Shown here in pieces: positions 1-64,000 of a DNA stretch of 64,000 bases; within the stretch, counting starts at the first letter, position 1; every line of letters starts with the position of its first letter. Source of the DNA: Ficedula albicollis (Eukaryota > Chordata > Aves > Passeriformes > Muscicapidae); the NCBI RefSeq assembly GCF_000247815.1, contig NW_004775881.1, positions 1,222,573-1,286,572 of the forward strand. Reading direction: 5' to 3'. The translations under genes and the position numbers were made by a program. Under the pieces are notes generated by a model. It worked only from the letters and a program-made list of their open reading frames with translations. It was not told the DNA's origin and ran no database searches.

Positions 1-3000
1 TCACTTGAATAGCACAGGGAAAAGCCACAGTAGCAATCTGAATTATCTGTACCAACTACCAATTGCCTAACGATAAATGATATTTTGGGATTATCTAAGC
101 CTTTCCTGCCACAGATCTCTACGTGTTTTGCAAAGAGACTCAACATCATTTTCGGTATTCTGTGGATGACAAAACTGAGGCAGTTCTGAGTATGAAGTCA
201 TTGGGCAGTGACATATCTGGAAAAGAAGTCTGTGGTATTTCTCACAGGCAATGAAAGTATGAATGTTCCCTATCCTTCAACACAGTGAGTCCATTCCAAT
301 GACTTTGGTCAATGCTTCCTTGCTGGGGAAATAATGTTGCCTTATTCAATACCGCTACAAGAGTGCTGACAAGCCCTGTCTTCTGCTATGGGCTTTGTTC
401 CAGCAAATTACTTCAGTGTGTCCTTTTGAATGCTATCTGTATTGGTAGCATTAGCACCTTTCCACTTATGATCTAGACCTGATCTCTAAACTATGGCTTT
501 GCAAAGAAACCTGATTTTGCGCTTGTACAGCATGATGTGTGATAAGACATGGTTGAATGAGGCTTTTGACTCTGTTACATGTTTGACTACATGATGAAAA
601 GAATGGTAAGACTGGGGCTCATGGCTAGATCTGTTGTTACTGGGGTAAGCTTTGTGATTTCAGGCAAATGACTTCATCTCTGCACAACAGGATCAATATT
701 TCAACTTGGCTTAACAGGTACTTACATCATAGAACAAAGCATTCTATAGGAACCAGATAATTAGAAAAGTAGGTATAATTATGCCTTGAAACATGGAGAG
801 TTCCTGACCTGTATATCTGCTTTTAATCTGGTCAAATTGGGTCAAACAGAAGGCTCCCATTGTGTTCAGAGATCCAACCACATATTGCCAAAAGGAAATG
901 TGAGCATTTAAGATGCTAAAAATCAATCTGATGTGACACTTACTTGAGGCTGAAGCATTGCTCCTGGGAGAATCAGCTTTCCAGTAACTGTACTGATCAC
1001 CAGAGAGTTAGTTGCCAGGCTTCCAAGTCTTTTCCAAAGGATGACTGATGCTAAAGGTTTGTCTTACCAAATCTGGTACTAATCACCTTCAAGAGCTATG
1101 TGCAGAATGTGCTTTTGTTGACCTTACTGATACAAATAGGACACGGTTCCACCTTTTACAGAGCTACTTCTGTTTCCTAAAGTGTGAAAATAAAGTAAAT
1201 AGAACTGGGTAGAAGTCTATCTGCTGTTGTGTTTTCCGCTGTTGCTTCTCTGGTGCTGCTAACATGGACTGAGGAAACTACTGCTGAACCTCCTTGTCAC
1301 TGCTGCTCATACACCGAGCTTGCTTTGCTTCTTCTTTGCAGTTCATGACACAAGGGTCAATAGAGTCCTAGAGATACCTAAAGATTCTAGAGGCCGTGCA
1401 CCATCAGGATTCCTTAGACGTGACAAGATAGCATGAATAGGTTGTAAGTAACAGCTTTAACACTGATGTACACTGCAGAGTACTGTTTATGATGCAATAG
1501 ATGAACCACGTAGCACAATTCAGGTATCCCTCATCCTCTGACAGAATAAAGAACACATCTTTCCCTTTTGTCACTAGAAGTAGTACATACAGGCTTGAAA
1601 CTCTGTCAGAAAACTATTTGGTAGCAGAAAACTAAAACAAAAAATGTCTTGTATTCCTAGGCAAGAATTTCAGGAGTCAGAGAAGATTATAACAGTGAAC
1701 TCTAGCAGTAAAAGCCCAGCTAATATTGAGGTAAAAACCTCAAGATTTTATAATTAAAGCATGAGAATGGCTGCAATGACATAATAATGTATAAATAGAG
1801 TTTTGATGTTCAAGATAAATGTCTAATTGGTGGGAAAAACAAAAGGATCATTATCACTACAAATGGGTTAGGAACAGGAAACCTGAATTTTCAGTCAGTT
1901 GCTTATGTTACACAAAATTATCACTGTATACATTTACATTCATGAAGGAGTCAATTTTCAACATTGCCTCAATTATTGCCAAATATTTGCACACTGCAAT
2001 TATAAGTGTTGCTTAGCTGTATTTGTGGTTACAAAGGTACTTCTTAGCAGATATAAGTATTTACACCTCAGGAAATTTTTGTTTGATTTTCTGATTACAT
2101 GGTCATAAATAATTAATAATTTCATATATTTGCTTTTTTCTTATTTTCTTCTATTATTTCACCTTTTATTACTTAGATCCTATTCCTAATTTTAGTTAAG
2201 TTCAAAGCAATATGTATTCTTAGTGGAATAACTACATGGTATTTTTCCTTCCTTACATACCACTGTGTCTTGGTGGGTCCTGGTTGCAAAACAGTTGACC
2301 CACTTACCAAACAAGTGTACTAGAGACCTAATTGTACCTTCAGAATTGCCCAGCCTAATTTAACCGTGTTGGTTTTCTGGACAGTATTTTCTTTCCAGTA
2401 AGTCTGTTTGCTAACAGTTCTGTTTGGTAACAGATGAGGAACAATTCGTGTAGCACTGGTGGAAAAGTTCTCAAACTCAGGTACTCTCTTCCTGCAATTT
2501 ATTTTTGAGGTGAGAGTGCAGGTGAATCACTATTTGTTTGAAAGAACTTTCTTCAACTCCATATTGATTAGTATTTTTTGTCGGCCACTGGGACACTATC
2601 TAACGTCATCTCATCATTCACCGAAAACCCTTCCTCAGAAAAACAAACCACAAGAAACATGTTTGTGCCTGCAAATTAGCTCCTGAATATCAGAATATCC
2701 TTATGGCTGCCTTGGAAAAACATCTGTTTTTAAGCTTATACTTACTTGCCTTAAGAATCTAACCTGAAAAATCAGTCTATGACATTTTAGAAATGCTTTA
2801 GTGATGAGTTTTAAGATTTCCAATGGGCTTTTATTACTGCTTAACCAAAACTGTTCAGTGGACTTGACATGAACTTACATTTTTTTAGATGCACCACAAT
2901 ATATTTTTCCTATTTAAAAATAAATATTGAAAAATACCAAATAGTAAATGCTGAAAAAAAAATCTCTACAATGCTTTGCTATTCATCACAAATATCACCC

Positions 3001-6000
3001 TGCTTGCATTACTAAACAGATTAGTGGGCAAAATCCCCTTTGCTAGGTCAATCAATGAGTGAGTGATAATTAGGGTGAGAAACAGAGACTTCTAGTAGTG
3101 AAGTTATGCTGATGGTGGGCGAGAAAGCCAAGTGCACTAAAGTGAAAATGAAAAAAAAGTTTTGTAACTAATCTTTCTCTTTCAAATTTCAAAATGTGGG
3201 CAGAAGGTAAATGACAACATTTTTTTCCAATTGGATAGTCCACTCCGTGCAGCACATTTCTTCCTGACCCTTTCTGAAGTGAAATGAGTCAACAAAAATC
3301 AATTGCTGTGCAAGTAAGAACCTTTAATCTCTTTATGCTTGTGACACCAGTACAGGTAGTTGCTGAGCTTCAGCTCTAATACTGGCTGAAAATAGTTGTT
3401 TCTTTGAAAACTGAGTGAAGAACAGTAAAAAATTTATGTATTTCATGTCAGCTAGAACCTTTCATTTTGGAAAGAAATTATGGTATATGTTGCTGACTCC
3501 ACTCTGTGAATACACACTTTAGAGTGTATAATAATTACAGGCTAATGTATTTTCTTAAATCATAACAGGGAAGTTACATTGATTCATGACTGTTCATGTC
3601 AGCACTTTTAATAACATAAAAGACCTTTTGTTTTCTGCAAAGAATAACCAAGGATTATTGCCTTAATACATAGTTCTTATTTTGACTTAAACTATTACTG
3701 CAAACGAATTTAAAAAAATGTGTAAAACTAAAGGGCCAAAAATCAAGACTCTTCATCATCATAACACTTCTGATGACACCTCATATCCACTAGCCAGACA
3801 TTTGATGGTTTGAATGAGTTATTATCTTATTTTTGAAAAATCCTATAGTGTTTCTGTTTAGCTAGTTCTGCTTACTTAATTTCATTAGAGATTTTATTTA
3901 AACTTCGTTCAAATCTTAAGGTGTTAAGAGTGATCTTACACCTGAAAAAAAGGGAATGTGATAAAAAGGAATGAAGATGATTCAGAAGGTAACTTATTCT
4001 GTTGTTTCATGATAGCTGAGGTTTTTCTGTACTACATCCTGTAGTACAGGATGTTATAGCTCGAAATTCTAAAAATTTACTAAAATACTACAAAGCTCTA
4101 AACCGTGTTCAGTGAAACATCATTATTAAGCTTTGAGTTGTTTGTGCCTTATTTAGGAGTATTCGATGCAACACAGTAAATTCTCTGCTGTTACTGATCT
4201 ACAGAAACCATTTTCAACTGTTGATTCACTTAGAAAAGGTTGGTGTTCAGATTGTCTGCAGAAGAGAGATTGCAGTGTATACTTTACCTTGAGGGCAAGA
4301 ACAGTGAACTTATTTGTTAAACAGAGAGATGCACTAATTTGTGGGAATGAGATAAGTAGTAAATTCAAATATTTGCTGAGTATTTTGTAATTAGTTGAGA
4401 GGACAGATCCTCAATAAACTAAACAGAGCCTACTTCAATAATTGAACATATAGGCAGATGTTACTGATTTGGACAGGAACTTATTGACAATGACATAAAA
4501 GGAAATACAGCACAAATGTAATGTATTTCACAATAAACCCCTGGTCTGTGAAATACTTTGCCTGTACTTTTTTAAGCAATCAGAGGAAGCCTGACTGTCA
4601 GAAAAATCCTAAAAATATAATGGAAAGTGTATTTGTTTTGGAAAAATGTACTCTGTGTTGTCCTCCCTGACTTCCAGGATTAGGCTGGAATGCAATGGAA
4701 GTAGAAGAATGAATTCCACAGGTCTTTTATACATTATCTGTACTCCATGCTGGTGCATGAATCTGTTTACAGGAAGAGAAGCACAGGCTTAATAGCACTA
4801 GCCAATTAAATGTAAATAAAAGTATTTAGGGTCACTGAAGGAAAGTGAAGTTCAGATTATCTACATGTAAACCACGAGCAGAAAAAAATCTTCTTTATTT
4901 TTATTTATTTTTTTAATCTGTAGTCTTTTTCTTTCTCTGGCATAAGCTAGAAGATTTTTCTTTCCCCCCTCTCTTCTCACAAATTATGAGAGCACTTCTG
5001 GCTTATTCTGTAAAATGTTACATTAAGCAATGGGTTCCTATCATGTGAGTTGTGACAGCTTTTATTGTTGACCCATATCCCCTACACAGGTCACAAATAC
5101 AGTCAAATCTTTACTATCATCTCCTGTCTGTGAATTCCACACAGGCTTGTTACTGATTGTAGTTTCTTTTGGGTTTCACTGGCAACCACACAGTGTCATC
5201 TGATGTCCTCAAAGAGCAATAAGCTGTTCCTGAAATCTCTTAAATCATCTCAAAAAATCTCAAAAGTAAAACTTGACCATCGGAGAGCATTGCTTCCCAA
5301 GCCTTCCTGGAAAAGAACCACTATCTAATTTGCCTGTGTGTTCATTAGAACAATCCTAACCTCATGTATGAAATAATGGGCTCTGAGCTAATCATTACTG
5401 CTCAGGATGGAATGGTGATGGTAATGAAAATTCAGTCTATTTTAAGAAAATAATTTATGAAATGGAGGGGCTAGAGGTAGTGAATAAATTACTCTCTCAG
5501 AAAAATGGATGATTTTGCTGGAATCTCAATAAGCTTATTAAATAGTGTACTTATTTATGGACAAGTATAAATTGAATAAGAAACAAATTCACTGTGAGAA
5601 CCAACAGAATACAGTCTTTGATCCCTTTGTCACTTCACTGCACCATTGCAAATAACGGAAACAAACCCAAATACTTCCCCAGTGTTTTTAGGAGAAGAAT
5701 AATGGGTGTGTATATTTTGGATATTAATTGTCTCACACAGCTGTCAACATCCACATTTGCTAAAATTGCATTTAAGGTTTGATAAGGACCTTGAAATGGT
5801 TTCTGACAAAGCAAGATCCAGTCCTTCCCCTGAACCATGAGCAGTGGCTGTCAAAATCCATGCTATGAAAATACTTGAGAGAAGTTAAAAGAATAAAGCA
5901 CCTTCTAGTTTCCAAGACTGTTTCACCAACGTAAACATGTGCATGTAAATATTTATTTCTTAATATAGATAAAGTGCCCAGTTCATCCAGAGAGAAAGAA

Positions 6001-7500
6001 CTGCACAGAAGGATGCTGGTGGGAGCAGGTGGCAGTTTCTGGGGCCAGGGATTGTTTTGTAGGTGAGGAGGGTGCGGACAGCTGTGAAACACAGCCACCT
6101 ACTGGCCTCTGGGTCCCTTGGCCTCAGAAGCCATCTCTACTCAGAAATTCTTCTCGCCCAGAAATTGAGTTTTGCAACATGAAAATGTGGCCCAACCCAT
6201 TCCAGTGAAACTTTTACTTACATCCATGGGTAATCAATGACTCTGTTTATCAGGATGTGCTCAAGCACAGAAGGGAGGACTGCAGCACGTTGGTAATAGT
6301 GTCTCAGCCAAGGTGAACTACACTTGAATTTCACCCCAGGATTTGAGAGGATTGCATGACTTGCAGAGCATTAGCCATGTTTCCTGCCACGCTGCAGTAT
6401 GTTGGCATCTGACTGCAATGTATTCCATATCAAAACATACATGGAAGAATCTTTTAAATTTATGTACAGAAAGCATCTGTCTTTATGTCTATACAGATAG
6501 CCACCTATTTTGTACCAGATAGTGCTCCTTCTGATTCTTGCTTCAAAGTTGACTTTAAGGAGCTACAATAAATACATATGTAGGACAAAACTCTCTGGAG
6601 TCAACTATGCATACATTACCTGGTGGTTTTTTTCCCCTACTGTGACTATTTGGATGTTTACTAGTTTATAGGGACTCAAAACCTGTGAATTTTCAACACA
6701 ATAATAAGAAATCTTTCATAGTGTAATAATAGAAATCTGTATAGAGAAACAAATTCTCTTTCTTTATGACCTTCTTGGTTTTGCGTGTTTAATAGACTAG
6801 GACAGGAATTGTTCATCACTCAGGCACTGAGAACATCAAATGGCGCTTTATAGCCCTTCTTTGCAATAGGAAAATATTGTACCTCGCTAAATAAAGAACC
6901 AAAGTCTGATTTTCCTATCTTCTCTCAACTACATAATTTCTAATCACAATTTGAAAATAGCCTAACTGAAAGTCTTATCAAAAATTTCCAGAAATACTTA
7001 TTTATTTTCAACATGGCTACTCTTTACACCAGTAAAACCCCCTCTCTTTGCATACTTAGCATTGTCAGTGTAACATGAAACATTTTTTCATCACTCCTTT
7101 AAAGACTCCCAATTTTATTATTGCATCATTTGCAAGATGTAATTCAAACCCACTGGGAATAGAAGTGCACTTGTTAAGGAAGGCCAAGCTGTTAGTGTCA
7201 GAGTAAGGCTCTGGTTCAGGTACAGTCCTCGTTCATGTCAGACACAGAGTATTCCCTCAGGAGCAGCCTCGCTCCAGATTAGCCCTCTGAGATGTCCTGA
7301 GAAAGCCCTCCAGCCCAGACGCCAGGACCAGGAAATCGTTCCTCCTCATGTATCAGGGAATTTCCTGGCTTGGGGACACTTTCCTCACGTCCACAGACTA
7401 GAAATTCAGTGCAGGACCTGAGAAACGCTTTCTCTCAGAACAGAGACGCGCACTCCGACACAGGACGTCTAATTTTTTAACAAACACATTTTATGTTTAG
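1..7500. other. Upstream non-coding DNA, nothing recognised
   Basis: This stretch is AT-rich. I found no open frame with recognisable protein similarity, no exon chain with consistent phases on either strand, and no CR1 or LTR signature. The open frames here are all under about 110 codons and look random. From about 7,200 the base composition rises toward the CpG island. It is probably intergenic DNA or a far intron of a neighbouring gene. Confidence 0.6.
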
Positions 7501-7955
7501 GAGAGGAAGCAAATATTTAATGAATATTTAATGAATAACTGGACTATCTCACACGCTTCTGACGTTATCCCCAGCCTCCTAATGGGGTTTCCACTGTCGA
7601 GGTTTTGCCCCGACACACCGCAGCACGCTTCGGGGTGGCACGGGTGCGCTCGACAAGCCCGCAGCTTCTCGGGGATGCGGCAGCCCCTGCCCCCGACCCG
7701 TGTCCAGCGTGGGGCCTGGGCACAGGCCGAATCAGAGAGGCCCCGCTCGGGCACGCCTCGGGCTGGGCCCATCACTGCCCTACCACCGACTCGAGCGACG
7801 CGCGCACGACCCACACCGACCCCAGCCCGCGTAAGTCTCCCCCGGGCACCCGGGTCTAATAAGATTTCTCCCGCCCCTTTTCCCAATCGCCTCCGCAGGC
7901 CCCAGCTCCTCCCCAGCCCCGTGTTAGGCGGCCGCAGCTGGGGCGGTGCCCGCGC

Positions 7956-8459
<504 letters not shown>

Positions 8460-8556
8460 GGCCGCCGCCGCACGCCCGGGTGGGGGGGCCAGCACCGGGG
8501 GTAGGGGCGGGCGAGGGTGCCCTCCTCTGAGAGTCGCTTCTGGCCTGCCCCGCCAG

Positions 8557-60732
<52,176 letters not shown>

Positions 60733-61480
60733 TGAAGGCATTTAACTTCTCAGAATTAGCTTAGTAGTGTTGGAGCTTTCCTTTGTTTTATTTCAGAACA
60801 GAATGTCTTTACTGACTAGAAATAGTTTCCAGTGCCATTTGAGAAATTTCTTTCCACTGGTTTTGAACCATTTGGAAACTGTAGGAGCCTTAGTAACTTA
60901 AGCTCCCTGAACCTCTGAGCCACTGCTGAACTGAGAGTTAGAAATCTGTAAAACATTACCTGAAGGACATCCGCACAGCCAGTGTAGTTTGGAGCCCAAA
61001 CTTACCTGGTGATCCATCAGAAATGGGCCCCATACTGTCCCTGTTTCTGCAAAGCATTTGAATATTAATGAAGTTCACTCACTTTAGAGAAAGTATTCCT
61101 TCTAGTACCGCACTCTCACCCACTTTAGTACATATATACCAAGCCAGAATTTAAAGAAAAAACATTAAAATCTGAAAGAGAATACATCCTAAACAGGACA
61201 CTTCTATGTGATACTCATCTACTAAAGAGAATCCTCTGCCAGCAGACAACATATGTGACATTCTTATTTTTGTGGTATGGCTGATGCTCAGGGCCCTTCC
61301 TGGGGACTGAATGAAATGTACACTGCTTTTGTTGTAGCATGAGGTAATGAAGCTCACTCTCCTAAGGATATCCAGTAAAACAGTCAACAGATTTTAAACC
61401 TTTTAATATCTTCAAAAACAAGCAAAAGCTGAATACTGCCACAAACCATTCTGTCTTCTAAAAGATGTTTGGATACAAAG

Positions 61481-61630
61481 TTATGCTGCACATAAGAGAT
61501 TTTGCCAAAGTCCTTCATATATTTCCATTTGTAGTGGATAAACTGTTAACTGTCCTTATGCTGCACATAAGAGATTTTGCCAAAGTCCTTCATGTATTTC
61601 CATGGGTAGTGGATAAACTGTTAACTGTCG
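61481..61630 (+). repeat. 75-bp two-copy direct repeat
   Basis: The copies start at 61481 and 61556 and differ at about four positions, for example catatatttccatttg versus catgtatttccatggg. Confidence 0.92.
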
Positions 61631-61790
61631 TTTTGTTTGTTCAAAGAGCTTGAGTCAGAAGGGTACAGCTCAAAACTCAGAGAGAGCTTGGAGTTATTTT
61701 AACTCCTGATCTTTGAATTGTAAGTGCTGGTTCTGTCTTCATAAGCAGAAATTGATTCATTGCCATTCCTTAATGCTGTTTATGTTCATA

Positions 61791-61796
61791 AATAAA
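61791..61796 (+). terminator. Candidate polyadenylation signal AATAAA
   Basis: Consensus hexamer about 1.06 kb after the exon R stop. Further AATAAA copies lie at 61930-61935 and as an overlapping pair at 63290-63299, so the actual cleavage site is uncertain. Confidence 0.45.
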
Positions 61797-61815
61797 AGTA
61801 GAAATTTGTTCTGTT

Positions 61816-63378
61816 TGGATGAAGATAAATTAATTTGATTAATTAGGTTATCTCTTTGTGGTTTTGGCTTCCTTTAATGATGTGATAATGGAGCTCTGTG
61901 AGTGAATTGGAAAGCTACTGGGGAAAAAGAATAAAACCTCCTTTGGAAATATTTAGGATTATAAGGATTATGCTCATGTGCTTCAGATTGTGTAGTTTCT
62001 TTTTAAATTACTTCTTTATTTTTTAGTTTTAACCATCACAAAAAAGAGCTGTCTTACTGTCTGATTTTCCTTTAGTTTCTTTATTTAAATGATGAGTAGT
62101 TAAAAACTATGTATTAGTTTTGCTACTAAATACCAAACATGGCTATACCTCACTACAGAACAGAGTCTGTTAACCAGTTGCCTTTCAAGTGCTTCTTCAC
62201 CAGAGGCATTGAATAGGTGCACTAAACAGAGAAAAGATGGGATTATTTTGGTAGAGAGCACCAAAAACTCATAAACTTCCATTTCTGCAGGTAAAATAAT
62301 AGCAAAAGATGGTCTTTCAATCCCCAGGTGATCGCTTCCCACAGTAGAGCACAGGAGTACATTCTTAACAGATCTGAGCATCTTAAGATACAGAATAAGA
62401 AGCTTTTTGTCCAGTGGTACTAGTTCAGTCATTTAAGAAGGATAGTAAAACTATCCTGTGAGATTTTGCTGTTTTCATCTTCTGAAGTGGGGTATATGTA
62501 ATGTTTTGAGAACATTTCAATGCTCAGAAATATTAAAAAAATGACAGCTGATTTCTTCCTATGCAATGTTTTCACCCAGAACTGAAGAACAAGAAATGTG
62601 GATGCTGATGGCTTTTTTGTACATACATTTATTAGGAAAAATAAGTTTTTCTCTACAGTATATCTCAAATGCAAATACTTCTTTAAGCCTATGGACTTGA
62701 TTTATGCTTTCCTGTGATGAAAAGTATCTTGTCTTTTCCTTGATTTAAATGCACTAAATAATTTTATATCATTATTCTTTCCATGCATTTTAATGAGAAA
62801 TTCACTGGATTCCTGGCTTCTCTGAATATTATGGACAGCACTTTAAAGGAAGTAGTCAAGCAGGCACCTCATTGTACATAAGCAAAGGAATTCAGCTAGA
62901 ACATTGAATATTCCTTGTCTTACTGGTTTCTGTCACAGAGTATTCTTTGTAAGGTTTGTTTTCTGTGTTTTTTAAAAGCAGCTCTTAAAACATTTAATCA
63001 AATTGTACAATTAGATTTTCTTTTTCCTTTACATCTCAGGTAATTAACCTTAAATTGTTTAATTATGCTGAGTAAATGCCTGCCAGCATTTTGGTGAATG
63101 TATTGTTGCTGCTTAAGACTATTATAATGGTTATAGTGGCTTTTTTCCTTTTATTGTGCAAGTTTATTTTCTGTGTGGAAATATTTTGGATGCTCAGACA
63201 AGCCTTAAAATAGTGAAGATGCTGGCCTTCATATATTGTTTTGTAATTCTCGTTTTAGCTAGATTATCCCACTGTAAGTACATTTTCAAAATAAATAAAG
63301 TCAATGTGCCACGTGTAGTTGTCACATCAGTGGGGTTTTCCCCTTAGTGAGAACCTTACTGAGTTAACCAGGTAATAG
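61816..63378. other. Unassigned AT-rich sequence
   Basis: No exon, mobile element or repeat is recognised. I searched it specifically for a glycine-rich C-terminal AtuA exon and found none. Confidence 0.7.
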
Positions 63379-63713
63379 TGTGGCTATAATAATAGGATGG
63401 GTACAGTGGTATGCCAGAGATCCCCTTTAATCCACATGGTCAGAGAAGCAGTATCTGAAAGCAGTGTTGTTCAAAAGGCAGGCAGTGACCAAAGACATGA
63501 GGGAGGGGTCGGTTTCACAATATATAGGGAATACCCGAGTGTAAAGGACCAATCCCAAATGCAGGACCTTATATGTCAAAGGTCTTGAACCAACAGAGAA
63601 TCAGGGCTAGGAATGAGATTTACTTTGGAATGAGCTAATTAGCATCTTCACAGTGCCCAGTTTCCCAGGTTCTCAGGTTTATGTCTCCTATCTCAGTTGG
63701 TTCAACTCCCACA
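63379..63713 (-). mobile_element. Endogenous retrovirus 3' LTR, 335 bp
   Basis: The ends are TGTGG...CCACA, a short inverted repeat. On the minus strand it has a TATA-like ctatatatt near 63,521-63,530 and an ATTAAA signal at 63426-63431. A polypurine tract borders it on the env side. These are the standard parts of a retroviral LTR, and the element lies mostly beyond the right edge. The left boundary is inferred from the inverted-repeat match. Confidence 0.75.
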
Positions 63714-63730
63714 TCTCCCCCTTCTTTCTT
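63714..63730 (-). promoter_or_regulatory. Retroviral polypurine tract
   Basis: The minus strand reads aagaaagaagggggaga directly before the LTR's TGTGGG. This tract primes plus-strand DNA synthesis in retroviruses. Confidence 0.8.
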
Positions 63731-63784
63731 GATTGCCAAGACCTTTGGTAAAGAATTTTTAAAAACCCCTAACATACAATTTAA

Positions 63785-64000
63785 CTAGCAGGGTAACATA
63801 AACACAATAACAACAAATACAAAAATCAGTAAACTCATTTTTATTAAAGATAGAGCCCAACTAGATAAGTTCCAATTTTTTAATAGTCTCTTCAACCAGT
63901 CATCTTCCTTTTGTAACTTCTTGAATTCTTTCTTGAGAATTTGAATACTGTAGTGAATGGACTCGCTGTGATCAGAAAGGTTCATAGAATACATGCCCTT
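63785..64000 (-). pseudogene. Endogenous retrovirus env transmembrane subunit, C-terminal part
   Basis: A minus-strand open frame that runs toward the right edge and stops at 63785-63787, about 55 bases before the polypurine tract. It has a charged helical stretch (LKKEFKKLQKEDDWLKRLL), a Trp-rich membrane-proximal part and a hydrophobic segment (about SLLIFVFVVIVFMLP) close to the stop, so only a minimal tail. This is the layout of a retroviral transmembrane subunit's end. Whether the rest of the frame is intact cannot be seen. It is an old genomic copy or a recent one; the window does not tell. Confidence 0.65.

Larger units (their letters stand above)
60733..61815 (+). other. Candidate 3' UTR
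   Basis: Sequence from the stop to about 20 bases past the first AATAAA. It contains one 75-bp duplication. It counts as UTR only if exon R is real. Confidence 0.45.

Noticed and set aside
6013..6061. An ATG followed by GAGGSFWGQG and a GTGAGG donor-like site, resembling the family's N-terminal GFWGD-type block
   Set aside because: The donor phase (two bases left over) does not fit exon A, which needs one base. The match is short, the Asp is replaced, and the region has no CpG promoter or further similarity. Probably chance.
7674..7829. An ATG-started frame ending at a GTAAGT donor in the CpG island, possible exon 1
   Set aside because: It ends in phase 0, while exon A requires one leftover base. 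The Pro/Arg-rich translation lacks family motifs. It could at most be a 5' UTR exon.

Overview
The window looks like bird nuclear DNA. It contains several 5'-truncated CR1 LINEs with the typical avian 3' end, avian-type endogenous retrovirus pieces, long AT-rich introns with GT-AG splice sites, and one CpG-rich promoter-like island. There is no sign of prokaryotic gene organisation. The species cannot be named from the sequence.

Only one gene can be supported. It is a plus-strand gene of at least 18 coding exons, from about 8.5 kb to 60.7 kb. The exons join without a stop or phase clash into 559 residues of an AtuA/DUF1446 family protein (acyclic terpene utilisation A-like). Very few of the short open frames in the window are meaningful. 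This gene was recovered by pairing splice sites and checking intron phase. The 5' coding exon is missing: a run of 501 C residues lies in the CpG island where it would be expected. The usual C-terminal block of the family is also not found. The last exon seen carries a short unrelated tail, a stop and a downstream AATAAA.

Layout: 1-7.5 kb, AT-rich sequence with nothing recognised; 7.6-8.8 kb, CpG island with the poly-C run; 8.56-60.73 kb, the AtuA-like gene; 60.73-61.8 kb, candidate 3' UTR; 61.8-63.4 kb, unassigned; 63.4-64 kb, the 3' end of a minus-strand endogenous retrovirus running off the right edge. The introns hold CR1 copies (9.13-9.53, 30.43-31.23, 50.97-51.61 and 51.64-52.12 kb), a degraded minus-strand retrovirus (LTR-like part, leader and gag remnant, 49.8-53.1 kb) split by two inverted CR1s, a second poly-C run of 1,023 bases in intron 10, and about a dozen short local direct duplications.

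The most notable features are an intact, intron-rich member of a mainly bacterial catabolic family in a vertebrate, two implausible C homopolymers (one apparently hiding exon 1), and the unusual number of local duplications inside the gene.
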